Assembly (NCBI GenBank): GCA_002361615.1
Contig: DETK01000014.1
Span: forward strand, 2,885-66,884
Reading direction: 5' to 3'
DNA length: 64,000 bases
Source of the DNA: Bacteroidales bacterium UBA3290
GTDB lineage: Bacteria > Bacteroidota > Bacteroidia > Bacteroidales > UBA932
A program made the position numbers and the translations under genes. Under the pieces are notes generated by a model, which saw only the letters and a program-made list of their open reading frames with translations, was not told where the DNA came from and made no database searches. Below, in pieces: positions 22,161-31,500 of this stretch (the first letter of the stretch is position 1; every line of letters begins with the position of its first letter).

Positions 22161-23675
22161 AATACCGTCCAAGGCGCTGGAGGTGATGCCTCCGGCATAG
22201 CCTGCCCCCTCCCCGCAAGGATACAAGCCTTCAAGGCCTATTGCACACATCGTCTCCGGATCGCGCGGAATGCGCACCGGGGACGATGTTCTTGATTCCG
22301 TGCCGAGTACCAGCGCGTCGTTCGTATAATAGCCGTGCATCTTGCGGTCGAAGGCCGCAAAAGCCACGCGCAGACGCTCAAAAACCGGAGCAGGCAGCAA
22401 TTCGTGAAGCGGCGCGTTGACCACGCCGGGCTGATAGGAACTGCGCGGCAGGCCTTGGGAGGCCTTTGCGCGGCAGAAATCCACGAGCCGCTGGGCAGGT
22501 GCCCGGAGCGAACCGGAGAAATCATACATCGCCCGCTCGACGCTCTGCTGGAATTCGAGCAGAGCGAACACGCCATAGCGGTCGAACCCGGGCACGTCGC
22601 CCGGATCTACGGCACAGACGATACCTGCATTGGCCCAGGGAGAATTGCGCATCGAATTGGACATCCCGTTGAGTACCACTTCACCAGGTGCCGTCACGGC
22701 AGGGACGAGGAGGCCGCCGGGGCACATGCAGAACGAAAATACGCCGCGGCCATCTACCTGTTCCACGAGCGCATATTCTGCCGCGGGCATACCCGGCTGG
22801 AACTTGCCGTGATACTGGATGCGATTGATCAGCGACTGGGGATGCTCGGCCCGCACGCCCAGTGCGAAACCCTTGACTTCCAGCGGCCAGCCTTTACGTT
22901 CGAACATGCGGTAAATGTCGCGCGAGGAATGGCCCGTAGCCAGGATCAGCTGGCGCGCCGTATAGGTAGCACCACCTTCGCAAACAGCTTTCCAGCCCTT
23001 GCTGCGACCGTCGCTGAAAGGCACGATATCGGTCACGTGCTCCCCGAAATGATACGCGCCCCCATGCGCCACAATGCAGGCTCGGATGCGCTCCACGATG
23101 CGAGGGAGCACATCGCTTCCGATGTGGGGATGCGCTTCTACCAGAATCCGTTCCGGCGCACCGAAGGCGACCAGCTGTGCTAGGACTTCCCGCAGGTCGC
23201 CGCGCTTGCTGGAACGCGTGTAGAGTTTGCCGTCGGAGAAAGTGCCGGCACCGCCCTCGCCAAAACAGTAGTTGGATTCGGGATTGACCTGCTGTTTCTG
23301 GTTGAGTGCCGCCACGTCCACTTTGCGCGCGTGCACATCTTTTCCCCGCTCCAGAATGACCGGACGCCGCCCCTCCATCAGCAAGCGCAGCGCAGCGAAC
23401 ATCCCGGCCGGACCACCACCGATCACAAGCACGGGTTCCGCTCCAGTCACGTCGCGATATTCGGGAAGGGTAAACTTTTCCAGGGCCTCGCCCCGGGCCA
23501 CGGCCTGGACACGATAACGGTAGAGGATTTCGCCCCGGGCGTCCAAGGAGCGACGGACAATACGGGCCTCCGCCACGCGGTCGGCCTTCACGCCCAAGGC
23601 GCGGGACGCTGCCTGGCGAAGTTCTTCATCCGAAGGCTCGTGCCGGACGGGAAAGGCGATGTCGAATTCTTTCAT
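22119..23675 (-). CDS. FAD-dependent dehydrogenase (COG2509 type)
   Basis: A 518-residue flavoprotein of the uncharacterised COG2509 family. An about 75-residue N-terminal domain (FDIAFPVRHEPSDEEL) precedes a Rossmann FAD site VLVIGGGPAG (82-91). Further family marks are 'NYCFGEGGAGTFSDGKLYTRS', 'ILATGHSSRDIYRM' and the C-terminal FAD motif 'GLYPCGEGAGYAGGITSSALDG'. Substrate is not known. It overlaps tsaD by four bases upstream (ATGA), so the two are likely co-translated, and overlaps slyD by 42 bases at its 3' end, where it encodes an Ala-rich tail. Family assignment is firm; function is unknown. Confidence 0.88.
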   Translation of the reverse strand: MKEFDIAFPVRHEPSDEELRQAASRALGVKADRVAEARIVRRSLDARGEILYRYRVQAVARGEALEKFTLPEYRDVTGAEPVLVIGGGPAGMFAALRLLMEGRRPVILERGKDVHARKVDVAALNQKQQVNPESNYCFGEGGAGTFSDGKLYTRSSKRGDLREVLAQLVAFGAPERILVEAHPHIGSDVLPRIVERIRACIVAHGGAYHFGEHVTDIVPFSDGRSKGWKAVCEGGATYTARQLILATGHSSRDIYRMFERKGWPLEVKGFALGVRAEHPQSLINRIQYHGKFQPGMPAAEYALVEQVDGRGVFSFCMCPGGLLVPAVTAPGEVVLNGMSNSMRNSPWANAGIVCAVDPGDVPGFDRYGVFALLEFQQSVERAMYDFSGSLRAPAQRLVDFCRAKASQGLPRSSYQPGVVNAPLHELLPAPVFERLRVAFAAFDRKMHGYYTNDALVLGTESRTSSPVRIPRDPETMCAIGLEGLYPCGEGAGYAGGITSSALDGILVAAAAAAVSPAR

Positions 23676-24706
23676 GAGCGGTCGCCGTATTCTGCGGCGC
23701 GGGAAAGCGGCGCGATATCGAGCGGCGCGAACAGGCCGGCCTGATACTTATAAAAGCCCGTGATGGCGATCATGGCCGCATTGTCCGTGGTAAAGCGGCG
23801 CTCCGGGAGATACGTTACCCATCCGCGACGGCGGCCTTCCTCCTCAATCCGGTCGCGCAGCCCGCTGTTGGCCGAGACGCCGCCGGCGATAGCGACCTGG
23901 CGGATACCGGTCTGCCGGGCGGCCAGAACGAGTTTCTTCAGAAGGATGTCGATCAGGTCCTGCTGGAATGAGGCGCACAGGTCGGCTTTGTTTTTCTCCA
24001 CGAAATCAGGATCTTCCGCCACGCGGTCCCGAAGGAAATACAGGAGCGAGGTCTTGATGCCGCTGAAACTGTAGTCCAGCCCGGGGATGTTGGGTTTGGC
24101 GAAACGGAAGCGTTTCGGATCACCTTCCCTGGCCAGCGAGTCCACGACCGGTCCGCCGGGATAACCCAGCCCCATCAGTTTGGCGCACTTGTCGAAAGCC
24201 TCTCCCACCGCATCGTCGATGGTGTGGCCGAGAATCTCGAAATGCAACGGTTCATCGACCCGCACGATCTGGGTATGTCCGCCCGAAACCAGCAGACAAA
24301 GGAACGGGAACTCGGGGCAACGGTTCTCCCGTCCCTCCACTTTCACGAAATGCGAGAGGATATGTCCCTGCAGATGGTTCACTTCGATGATCGGCTTGCC
24401 CGTAGCGGCAGCCAGGCCCTTGGTGAACGACGTACCGACCAGGAGCGATCCCAGCAAGCCGGGACCGCGCGTAAAAGCGATGGCATCCACCTGGTCGAGC
24501 GTCACATCGGCCTGACGGAGCGCTTCCGAAACGACCGGCAGGATGTTCTGCTGGTGGGCACGGGAAGCCAGTTCGGGGATTACGCCGCCATAACGGCGGT
24601 GGACCTCCTGGGAGGCCATCACATTGGAGAGCAGATATTCGTCGCGCAGGACAGCTGCGGACGTGTCGTCGCAGGATGATTCAATGCCGAGGATCGTGAG
24701 CGCCAT
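23672..24706 (-). CDS. tsaD: tRNA N6-adenosine threonylcarbamoyltransferase
   Basis: TsaD transfers the threonylcarbamoyl group to A37 of ANN-decoding tRNAs, working with TsaB and TsaE (t6A synthesis). The 344-residue ASKHA-fold protein starts MALTILGIESSCDDTS; I prefer ATG 24704-24706 to a further upstream codon because family proteins begin here and a -7 box follows at 24722. Metal-binding His111 and His115 lie in VNHLQGH, and the nucleotide-binding LVSGGHT, GLGYPGGP and AGGVSANSGLR motifs are all present. Its product t6A is the substrate of MtaB, encoded at 30232-31494. Confidence 0.97.
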   Translation of the reverse strand: MALTILGIESSCDDTSAAVLRDEYLLSNVMASQEVHRRYGGVIPELASRAHQQNILPVVSEALRQADVTLDQVDAIAFTRGPGLLGSLLVGTSFTKGLAAATGKPIIEVNHLQGHILSHFVKVEGRENRCPEFPFLCLLVSGGHTQIVRVDEPLHFEILGHTIDDAVGEAFDKCAKLMGLGYPGGPVVDSLAREGDPKRFRFAKPNIPGLDYSFSGIKTSLLYFLRDRVAEDPDFVEKNKADLCASFQQDLIDILLKKLVLAARQTGIRQVAIAGGVSANSGLRDRIEEEGRRRGWVTYLPERRFTTDNAAMIAITGFYKYQAGLFAPLDIAPLSRAAEYGDRS

Positions 24707-24721
24707 AAAGGATAATTTGCG

Positions 24722-24750
24722 CAAAAGTAGCAATTATTTTCCTATATTTG
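24722..24750. promoter_or_regulatory. divergent promoters of tsaD and tamB
   Basis: The minus strand has TACTTTTG at 24729-24722 (tsaD) and the plus strand has TATATTTG at 24743-24750 (tamB). Both match TAnnTTTG and share a short AT-rich spacer. Confidence 0.6.
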
Positions 24751-24766
24751 TAGGATATATGTCCTT

Positions 24767-27700
24767 ATGAAAACCTGGAAGAGAATCGTCCGGCTCCTGA
24801 TCCTGGTAGCACTGATCATCCCGGCGGCTGCACTGGTCGCCATCCAGATCCCTGCTGTCCAGACGGCCATCGTGGGCAAGGCCACCGGCATCCTCAACCA
24901 GGACATCGACGGAGAGATCAAGGTGGGCAAGGTATACTTCTCCTTCCCCAACAACCTGATCCTCAAAGACGTTGACATTATCCAAGGTGCCGATGACACG
25001 CTGGCGCACCTGGGCAAGGCGCTGGTCAAGATCAAGACTTCATCACTGTTCTCGTCGAAGGAGGCCGTCGTCCGCCGGGTAAGCCTGGAAGACGGCTCTT
25101 TCAACATCCACAAGTTGAATGACAGCACGACCAACCTTTCCGCCCTGCTGGCTCCGCTCCAGAAAAAGGACAAAAAAGAGCCCGGATCACTGCCCTGGGA
25201 CAACATCCGCCTCGACCGCCTGAACCTCAAGCGGATCGACTTCTCCACCGACAGTCTGCACCTGAACAATATCAATCTCGCTGCCCGCAACATCCGCTAC
25301 AGCGAACCGCTCACGGCTTCCGCCCGCATCGACAATCTCTCGCTCGAAACGGACACAGGATTGAAGGTCAATACGATGAGTGCCGACCTGGCCCTCGATT
25401 CCGAAGGCATCCACGTCGATGGCCTCCGCTATGACGACGGCTGGTCCCAGCTCGATGCCAAGCAGGTCTCACTCGGCTTCAAGGATTTCTCCGATTTTGG
25501 CAACTTCCTCGAAAAAGTGCAGATCGATGCCAATCTCCGGCCCTCGAAGATCGATATGCGGACCGCCGGGGCCTTCCTTCCGCTCGGAGGCCGGGACCTG
25601 TCGCTATGGGTTGAAGGAGCGGTGAAAGGCACGGTGAGCAACCTCTCCTCCGACAAACTCCGCATCCAATCGGATTCAAAGCAAACGGTCGCCGACCTGA
25701 AGTTCCGCCTCAGAGGACTTCCTGACATCGAAAGGACCCGCATCGACGCGGAGATCCTAAACCTGAACACCACGACCGCTGACCTGGCCGAAATCATGGC
25801 CGGCATAGATCCCGGTTTCCAGAAAACGGCACTCACCCGCTACGCCCCGGGCGAGCCGATCCACCTGACAGCCAAAGCCAACGGCTACCTTTCGGGACTG
25901 TCCGCGACGGGGCATCTCAGCACGGCCACCATGGGAGAAGCCAGCATCGAAGGCTTTGTCCGCAAGACGGGATCGCATCTGGGTGTAGAAGGCACGGCCT
26001 CCACCTCCTCCCTCCAACTCGGGCGTCTGCTCGGCAATCCGTCACTGGGTTCCCTCACCTGCCAGACCGACATCGATTTCTCCCTGAACGGAAAGAAGAT
26101 GTCGGTAGATGTCAAACCCCTTCAAATCCAGAAGTTTACTTTCAACGGATACGATTACCATGACCTCGTTGCCTCGGGTACGCTGCAGGACGGGTTCCTG
26201 CAGGCCGATGTAGTCAGTTACGATCCGAACCTCCAGATGACGCTCCACAGCGACATCAACCTGGGAGGGAAAGGACAAGACAACCACTACAAGATCGACC
26301 TGGACCTCGACCGCATCGACCTGAGCACCCTCCATTTCGACAAACGCGACAGCACGTCGCTCAGCATGGCCTTGAATGCCGACATCGTCCAGACGCCGGA
26401 CGGTGCTTTTCTCGGCCAGGCCGACATCCGCGGCCTGCAGGCCACACTGCCCGGCCGTGTCTTCGATGTAGGTGACATCGCCCTGTCCTCCACCCTGGAA
26501 GACGAGCGCTACGAGCTGATCCTCAACTCGACGCTCGCCAAGGCCGACTACGACGGCAACATCTTCATCACGGACTTCCTCAAACAGTCCTATCAGGCTA
26601 TCCTGAACGATCACCTGGAGCAGATCCTGGGCAAGAAGGACAATCTGATAAAGAATGATCCCCATCCCGAAGACTTCGGTTCCTTCCGGCTTCGTACGCT
26701 CGACCTGCAGCCCGTCCTTGATTTCTTCGCGCCCGACCTTTTCGTCTCGCGCGAGAGCAGCATCGGTGTGAGCCTGAGCAACGATGAAGCTGTCGGGTCC
26801 ATCGCCTCCGAACTTGTGGGAGTGGGCAACCTTTTCTTCCGCAACCTGCAGGGCCGGATGTTCACGGAAGGACCGCTGATCAAGGCCGACATCGACCTGG
26901 ACCGGCTCCAGGTATCCGGCATAGTGGTCGATCATGTAAGGCTCGACGCAGTGGCCGACAGCACGGCCATCGACGTGGTGGCCGGATTCCACAATGAAGA
27001 CGAGCAGGCGAACCGGGCCGAGGTGGGCGCCCGCGTCTCCTTCCCCGACCCGGAAGATCCGGAAACAGACGGGTACCAGTTGCGTGTGGATTTACGTTCC
27101 TCCGACCTGATGCTGGCCGGCCATCCCTGGGAAATCCAGCCTTCCAGCATCCTTTACAAGGAAAAGAACATCCGGATCGAGGACTTCGCCCTGAACAGCG
27201 GCGAACAGAGCCTCCTGGCCGACGGAACGGTAAGTGAATCCGTCACCGATACGGTCCGCGTGCTGCTCAACGATTTCGACATGGGCATCGCCAACTCCTT
27301 CCTCACCCTGCCGCTGAATCTGCAAGGCCTGCTGACCGGCAACGGCGAGGCCTACGCCCTGCTGAGTCCGGACCGCGGCCTGCTGCTCGACCTGGCTGCC
27401 AATCAGGCCTCCATCGCTGACGTCGAACTTGGAACGTTTTATCTGAGCAGCTTCTGGGACGACGATGACGACTGCCTCCGTTTCAATATCGACAACATCT
27501 TGCGCAACGGTCATCCGCTTGTCGCGACAGCCTCTTACCACCCTGCTGACAAGTTGCTCCATGCCGATGCCCAGGTCGATTCACTCCAGGTAGGCGTGCT
27601 GAAGCCGATCCTGTACACGCTCTTCTCCGAAATGGAAGGCACCGCTTCAGGGCATGTCGTGGCAAGCGGTCCCCTGAACAATCTCTCGCTCCGCAGCGAG

Positions 27701-29245
27701 GGTACCCGCTTCAACAACATCCTCCTGAAACTCGACTACACCCAGGTTGACTACCGGGCTGACGGACCCTTCTCCATCAGCGAGAAAGGCCTCGTCTTCG
27801 ACAACATCCTCCTCTCCGACCGGTTCGGACATCACGCCACGCTGACGGGCGGTGTTCCCTGGGACCACTTCAACAACCTGCAGACCAACATCCGCATCGA
27901 CCTGCAGAACATCATGGCGCTCAATACCACGAGCAAACACAACGAGACCTTCTACGGCCGTGCCTTCGCCAACGGTACCTTGCGCGTATCCGGCCCGCTC
28001 GAAAGGATCCGGCTCAACATGAACCTCACGCCTACGGGCAACACCACGATCCACATCCCGCTGGGCAATTCGGCCAAGCAGGCTCAGTCGCTGCTGACCT
28101 TCATCAACAACGAAAACGACCACCGGCAGCGCATCGACATGTACGATTCGCTGATGTTGGCCAAACGGAACCTCAAGAACAAAAAGCAGCAGACCAAGAG
28201 CGACCTGAGCGTCAACCTGCGCCTGAACGCCACCCCCGACGCTGAAATCCAGCTGGAAATCGACAAAGAGACGGGCGACATTCTCAAGGCCCGCGGCAAC
28301 GGCCAGATCGCCATCTCCGCCGGCACCGAGCTTTTCGATATCAAAGGAGACTACCGGGTTGACAGCGGAAGCTATCATTTCGGCATGCTCGGTTTCACCT
28401 CCCGTGACTTCACCATCGATCCGGGCGGAACCATCGCCTTTGGAGGCGACGTGATGCAGTCGGACCTTGACATGACGGCCACCTACCGCACCAAGGCTTC
28501 CATCAGCCCGCTGATCGCCGACTCGACAGCCGTCACTTCCCGCCGTACCGTAGACTGCCGCATCAACCTGACCGGCAAGCTCGCCAATCCTGAAATCAAG
28601 TTCAACATCAGCATCCCCGACCTGGATCCTACCACGCAGGGACGCGTAGAGAGCGCCCTCAACACCGAGGACAAGCGGATGAAACAGGCCCTGGCACTGC
28701 TCATTTCCGGCGGCTTCGTACCCGACGAGCAGTCGGGTATCGTCAACAGCACCACCATGCTCTATTCCAACGCCTCGGAAATGATGGCCAGCCAGCTCAA
28801 CAACATCTTCCGACAGCTGGACATCCCACTCGACCTGGGCTTCAACTACCAGCCCACCGAGACCGGGCGCGACATCTTCGACGTAGCCGTCTCGACCCAA
28901 CTGTTCAACAACCGGGTGATTATCAACGGCAACATCGGAAACCGGCACTACATCTCCTCGAGCAACAGCGACATCGTAGGCGACCTGGATATCGAAATCA
29001 AACTCAACCGGCAGGGACAGTTGCGCCTGACGCTCTTCTCCCACTCCGCCGACCAATACAGCAACTACCTCGACCAGAGCCAGCGCAACGGCGCCGGTAT
29101 CGTGTACCAGGAAGACTTCAACAGTCTGGGCGAACTCTGGCGTAAAATTTTCCGAATCAAGACCGATGAAAGGCAAACTCTACCTGATCCCAACGCCCCT
29201 GGGCGACCACTCCCCGGAGAACGTCCTGGCGAAACCCGTCCTTGA
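24767..29245 (+). CDS. tamB: TamB-like (DUF490/AsmA-type) envelope protein
   Basis: A 1492-residue envelope protein anchored by one N-terminal membrane helix (about 8-28, LLILVALIIPAAALVAIQ). The long middle is repetitive beta-helical AsmA/TamB-type sequence (ILKDVDIIQG, LNGKKMSVDVKPLQI). The last about 350 residues are the conserved TamB domain (GDYRVDSGSYHFG, ALALLISGGFVPDE, LGFNYQP, NRVIINGNIGNR). The family bridges inner and outer membranes and is linked to outer-membrane protein assembly or phospholipid transport. Its last 80 bases overlap the start of the rsmI-like gene in another frame, an unusually long overlap. It heads the operon tamB, rsmI-like, folB, mtaB, MBL. Confidence 0.9.
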   Translation: MKTWKRIVRLLILVALIIPAAALVAIQIPAVQTAIVGKATGILNQDIDGEIKVGKVYFSFPNNLILKDVDIIQGADDTLAHLGKALVKIKTSSLFSSKEAVVRRVSLEDGSFNIHKLNDSTTNLSALLAPLQKKDKKEPGSLPWDNIRLDRLNLKRIDFSTDSLHLNNINLAARNIRYSEPLTASARIDNLSLETDTGLKVNTMSADLALDSEGIHVDGLRYDDGWSQLDAKQVSLGFKDFSDFGNFLEKVQIDANLRPSKIDMRTAGAFLPLGGRDLSLWVEGAVKGTVSNLSSDKLRIQSDSKQTVADLKFRLRGLPDIERTRIDAEILNLNTTTADLAEIMAGIDPGFQKTALTRYAPGEPIHLTAKANGYLSGLSATGHLSTATMGEASIEGFVRKTGSHLGVEGTASTSSLQLGRLLGNPSLGSLTCQTDIDFSLNGKKMSVDVKPLQIQKFTFNGYDYHDLVASGTLQDGFLQADVVSYDPNLQMTLHSDINLGGKGQDNHYKIDLDLDRIDLSTLHFDKRDSTSLSMALNADIVQTPDGAFLGQADIRGLQATLPGRVFDVGDIALSSTLEDERYELILNSTLAKADYDGNIFITDFLKQSYQAILNDHLEQILGKKDNLIKNDPHPEDFGSFRLRTLDLQPVLDFFAPDLFVSRESSIGVSLSNDEAVGSIASELVGVGNLFFRNLQGRMFTEGPLIKADIDLDRLQVSGIVVDHVRLDAVADSTAIDVVAGFHNEDEQANRAEVGARVSFPDPEDPETDGYQLRVDLRSSDLMLAGHPWEIQPSSILYKEKNIRIEDFALNSGEQSLLADGTVSESVTDTVRVLLNDFDMGIANSFLTLPLNLQGLLTGNGEAYALLSPDRGLLLDLAANQASIADVELGTFYLSSFWDDDDDCLRFNIDNILRNGHPLVATASYHPADKLLHADAQVDSLQVGVLKPILYTLFSEMEGTASGHVVASGPLNNLSLRSEGTRFNNILLKLDYTQVDYRADGPFSISEKGLVFDNILLSDRFGHHATLTGGVPWDHFNNLQTNIRIDLQNIMALNTTSKHNETFYGRAFANGTLRVSGPLERIRLNMNLTPTGNTTIHIPLGNSAKQAQSLLTFINNENDHRQRIDMYDSLMLAKRNLKNKKQQTKSDLSVNLRLNATPDAEIQLEIDKETGDILKARGNGQIAISAGTELFDIKGDYRVDSGSYHFGMLGFTSRDFTIDPGGTIAFGGDVMQSDLDMTATYRTKASISPLIADSTAVTSRRTVDCRINLTGKLANPEIKFNISIPDLDPTTQGRVESALNTEDKRMKQALALLISGGFVPDEQSGIVNSTTMLYSNASEMMASQLNNIFRQLDIPLDLGFNYQPTETGRDIFDVAVSTQLFNNRVIINGNIGNRHYISSSNSDIVGDLDIEIKLNRQGQLRLTLFSHSADQYSNYLDQSQRNGAGIVYQEDFNSLGELWRKIFRIKTDERQTLPDPNAPGRPLPGERPGETRP

Positions 29246-29894
29246 GCGGATTGCGGGGCTTCGGCTCTTCTTCGTCGAAGAGCTCCGGACGGCACGCCGT
29301 TTCCTTTCAGCTGCCGGGCACAAGGGGCACATCGACGAGCTGGAACTGCTGGAGCTCAATGAGCACACATCGCGCGAGCAGATAGAAGCCTACGCCGGAC
29401 GTCTCGGTGCGGAAGATGCAGGCCTGATTTCCGAGGCAGGACTGCCGGCCGTGGCCGATCCGGGCGCTCTGCTGGTAGCCCTGGCGCACGACAGGGATGT
29501 GGAGGTAGTTCCCATGGTGGGCCCTTCTTCGCTGATGCTGGCCCTGATGGCCTCCGGGCTCAATGGCCAGTGTTTCGCATTCACTGGATATCTTCCCGTC
29601 AAGACGCCGGCCCGCCGAGAGGCTATCCTCACGTTGGAACGCACGTCCGCCCGCCTCGGGCAATCACAGATCATCATCGAAACACCCTACCGTAACGACG
29701 CGCTGCTGGCCGACCTGTGCGCTACGTGCCGTCCCTCAACCCGGCTCTGCATCGCGGCCGATATCACCTGCCCCGACGAACTGATCAGGACCAAAACCGT
29801 CGCGGCGTGGAACAAGGCGGTCAAAAGCGGTTTCGCCGTCGGCAAACGCCCCTGCGTCTTCGTATTACTCTCCGACTATGGTAAGACTCAATAA
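29166..29894 (+). CDS. RsmI-like SAM-dependent methyltransferase (tetrapyrrole methylase fold)
   Basis: A 242-residue member of the RsmI/tetrapyrrole-methylase superfamily. It begins LYLIPTPLGDHSPENVL and contains VEELRTARRFLSAAG, GLISEAGLPAVADPGALLV and MVGPSSLMLALMASGLNG, the SAM-binding and dimer motifs. RsmI 2'-O-methylates C1402 of 16S rRNA. However, Bacteroidota carry a shorter RsmI paralogue annotated only as a SAM-dependent methyltransferase, and this protein lacks the C-terminal helical domain of full-length RsmI, so I leave it unnamed. The start lies 80 bases inside tamB; the next in-frame candidates would remove family-conserved sequence. It overlaps folB by 17 bases. Confidence 0.82.
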   Translation: MKGKLYLIPTPLGDHSPENVLAKPVLERIAGLRLFFVEELRTARRFLSAAGHKGHIDELELLELNEHTSREQIEAYAGRLGAEDAGLISEAGLPAVADPGALLVALAHDRDVEVVPMVGPSSLMLALMASGLNGQCFAFTGYLPVKTPARREAILTLERTSARLGQSQIIIETPYRNDALLADLCATCRPSTRLCIAADITCPDELIRTKTVAAWNKAVKSGFAVGKRPCVFVLLSDYGKTQ

Positions 29895-30225
29895 CATGCA
29901 GTTCTACGGCTATCACGGCTGCCTGGAACACGAACAGAAAGACGGCAACTGGTTCCGCGTGGACCTTGCCTACGACTACGACATGCGCAAGGCCGCCCGC
30001 ACCGATGATTTGCAGTATGCCGTCGACTACAGCCTGGTCTATGGACTGATCCGGGAAGAAATGGACATACCGGCCCGTCTGCTGGAGCACCTGGCAAGCC
30101 GCATCATCGACCGGATTGTCAACCATTTCCCTGTCATTGAATATGCGGAACTGACCGTCACCAAACTGAATCCGCCGCTCGACGGCCGCGTGGAGAGCAC
30201 GTCCGTCACCGTCGTCTACGAATAG
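29878..30225 (+). CDS. folB: dihydroneopterin aldolase
   Basis: FolB cleaves 7,8-dihydroneopterin to 6-hydroxymethyl-dihydropterin and glycolaldehyde in folate synthesis. The 115-residue protein has the compact family length. Signature elements are MQFYGYHGCLEHEQKDGNWF (the YGYHG with catalytic Tyr region), the aldolase core around DLQYAVDYSLVYG, HLASRIIDRI, and the invariant lysine in ELTVTKLNPP. It overlaps the methyltransferase gene upstream by 17 bases and is followed six bases later by mtaB. No other folate genes are in the window. Confidence 0.93.
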   Translation: MVRLNNMQFYGYHGCLEHEQKDGNWFRVDLAYDYDMRKAARTDDLQYAVDYSLVYGLIREEMDIPARLLEHLASRIIDRIVNHFPVIEYAELTVTKLNPPLDGRVESTSVTVVYE

Positions 30226-30231
30226 CCGCAC

Positions 30232-31494
30232 ATGGGAAAGGTCGCTTTCATCACGCTGGGCTGCAAGCTCAATTTCGCGGAAACTTCGACGCTGGCCCGC
30301 CTGTTTGCCTCAGCGGGCTGGGAAGAAGTCAAACCCGGCCCGGACGTCGACTGCTTCGTGGTCAACACCTGCTCGGTAACCGAACATGCCGACAAGAAGT
30401 GCCGCAATCTCATCCGCCGGCTCCACAAGACGGCGCCGGACGCCCGCATTGCCGTAACCGGCTGCTACGCCCAACTCAAGCCGCAGGAGATCCTCGCCAT
30501 CGACGGCGTCGACCTGGTCATTGGCGCCGGACAGAAAGGAGAACTGGTGCGGCTCGCCCTCGACGGGCAGCAGGGCGCTTATGGTTACTCCTGTGAGATT
30601 GATGCGGTGGAAAGCATCTTCCCCGCCTGGTCTTCCGGCGAACGGACCCGCTCGTTCCTGAAAGTCCAGGATGGCTGTGACTACCACTGCGCCTACTGCA
30701 CCGTCCCGCTTGCCCGCGGCAAGAGCCGCAACATCCCCATCGCCGAACTCGTCGCACAGGCACATGAGATTGCAGCGCAGGGCATCGTGGAAGTAGTCCT
30801 CACGGGCGTCAATACGGGCGATTTCGGCAAGACTACGGGGGATAGTTTCCTCAGCCTGCTCCAGGCACTCGACGCAGTACCCGGCATCGAAAGATACCGC
30901 ATTTCGTCCATCGAACCGAACCTGCTGACAGAAGAGATCCTGCGCTGGATTGCGTCGGGCACCAAGTTCCTCCCCCATTTCCACATCCCCATCCAATCGG
31001 GCTGCAACCGCACGCTCAAAGGGATGCACCGGCGTTACACGGCAGAACAGTTCGAAGCGAAGATCCAGCTGATCCGCGACATCCTCGAAAAGCCGGAAGA
31101 ACGTTTCACGCGCGTCTTCTTCGGCATCGACGTCATCGTGGGCTTCCCGGGCGAAACGGACGAAGATTTCGAAGAGACCTACCGCTTGCTTGCGCGTGTC
31201 CGCCCTGCCTTCCTGCACATCTTTCCCTACTCGCGCCGCGCCGGTACACCCGCCGCAGAGCGCACGGACCAGGTACAGGAAAGCGTCAAGACCGAACGGG
31301 CCGCCCGGCTCCAGGCTCTCTCCGACCGCCTCCACGCCGAATTCACAGCCGCCAATCAGGGGCGGAAAGCGAAGGTCCTCTTCGAAAGCACGATGAAGGG
31401 CGGCAAAATGTTCGGCTACACCGAAAACTACCTCCGCATCGAACGCCCCTACGACAAAAACCTGATCGGAAAAATCGTTGAAACCACTATTTGA
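30232..31494 (+). CDS. mtaB: tRNA t6A37 methylthiotransferase MtaB
   Basis: MtaB adds a methylthio group to C2 of t6A37 in tRNA, giving ms2t6A. The 420-residue protein starts KVAFITLGCKLNF. The UPF0004 domain supplies cluster cysteines Cys11, Cys47 (NTCSVTEHADKKC) and one near 81 (VTGCYAQL). The radical SAM core follows with the CxxxCxxC motif CDYHCAYC (148-155) and GVNTGDFG, and the C-terminal TRAM-like segment contains LFESTMKGGKMFGYTENY. The LGCKLN opening separates MtaB from MiaB (NCQMN) and RimO (GCSKN). Its substrate modification depends on TsaD, encoded divergently about 6 kb upstream. Confidence 0.95.
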   Translation: MGKVAFITLGCKLNFAETSTLARLFASAGWEEVKPGPDVDCFVVNTCSVTEHADKKCRNLIRRLHKTAPDARIAVTGCYAQLKPQEILAIDGVDLVIGAGQKGELVRLALDGQQGAYGYSCEIDAVESIFPAWSSGERTRSFLKVQDGCDYHCAYCTVPLARGKSRNIPIAELVAQAHEIAAQGIVEVVLTGVNTGDFGKTTGDSFLSLLQALDAVPGIERYRISSIEPNLLTEEILRWIASGTKFLPHFHIPIQSGCNRTLKGMHRRYTAEQFEAKIQLIRDILEKPEERFTRVFFGIDVIVGFPGETDEDFEETYRLLARVRPAFLHIFPYSRRAGTPAAERTDQVQESVKTERAARLQALSDRLHAEFTAANQGRKAKVLFESTMKGGKMFGYTENYLRIERPYDKNLIGKIVETTI

Positions 31495-31500
31495 TTGCCG

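Noticed and set aside
24707..24733. Extended tsaD start (nine codons upstream)
   Set aside because: The added residues are not part of the family N-terminus and include the -7 promoter box.
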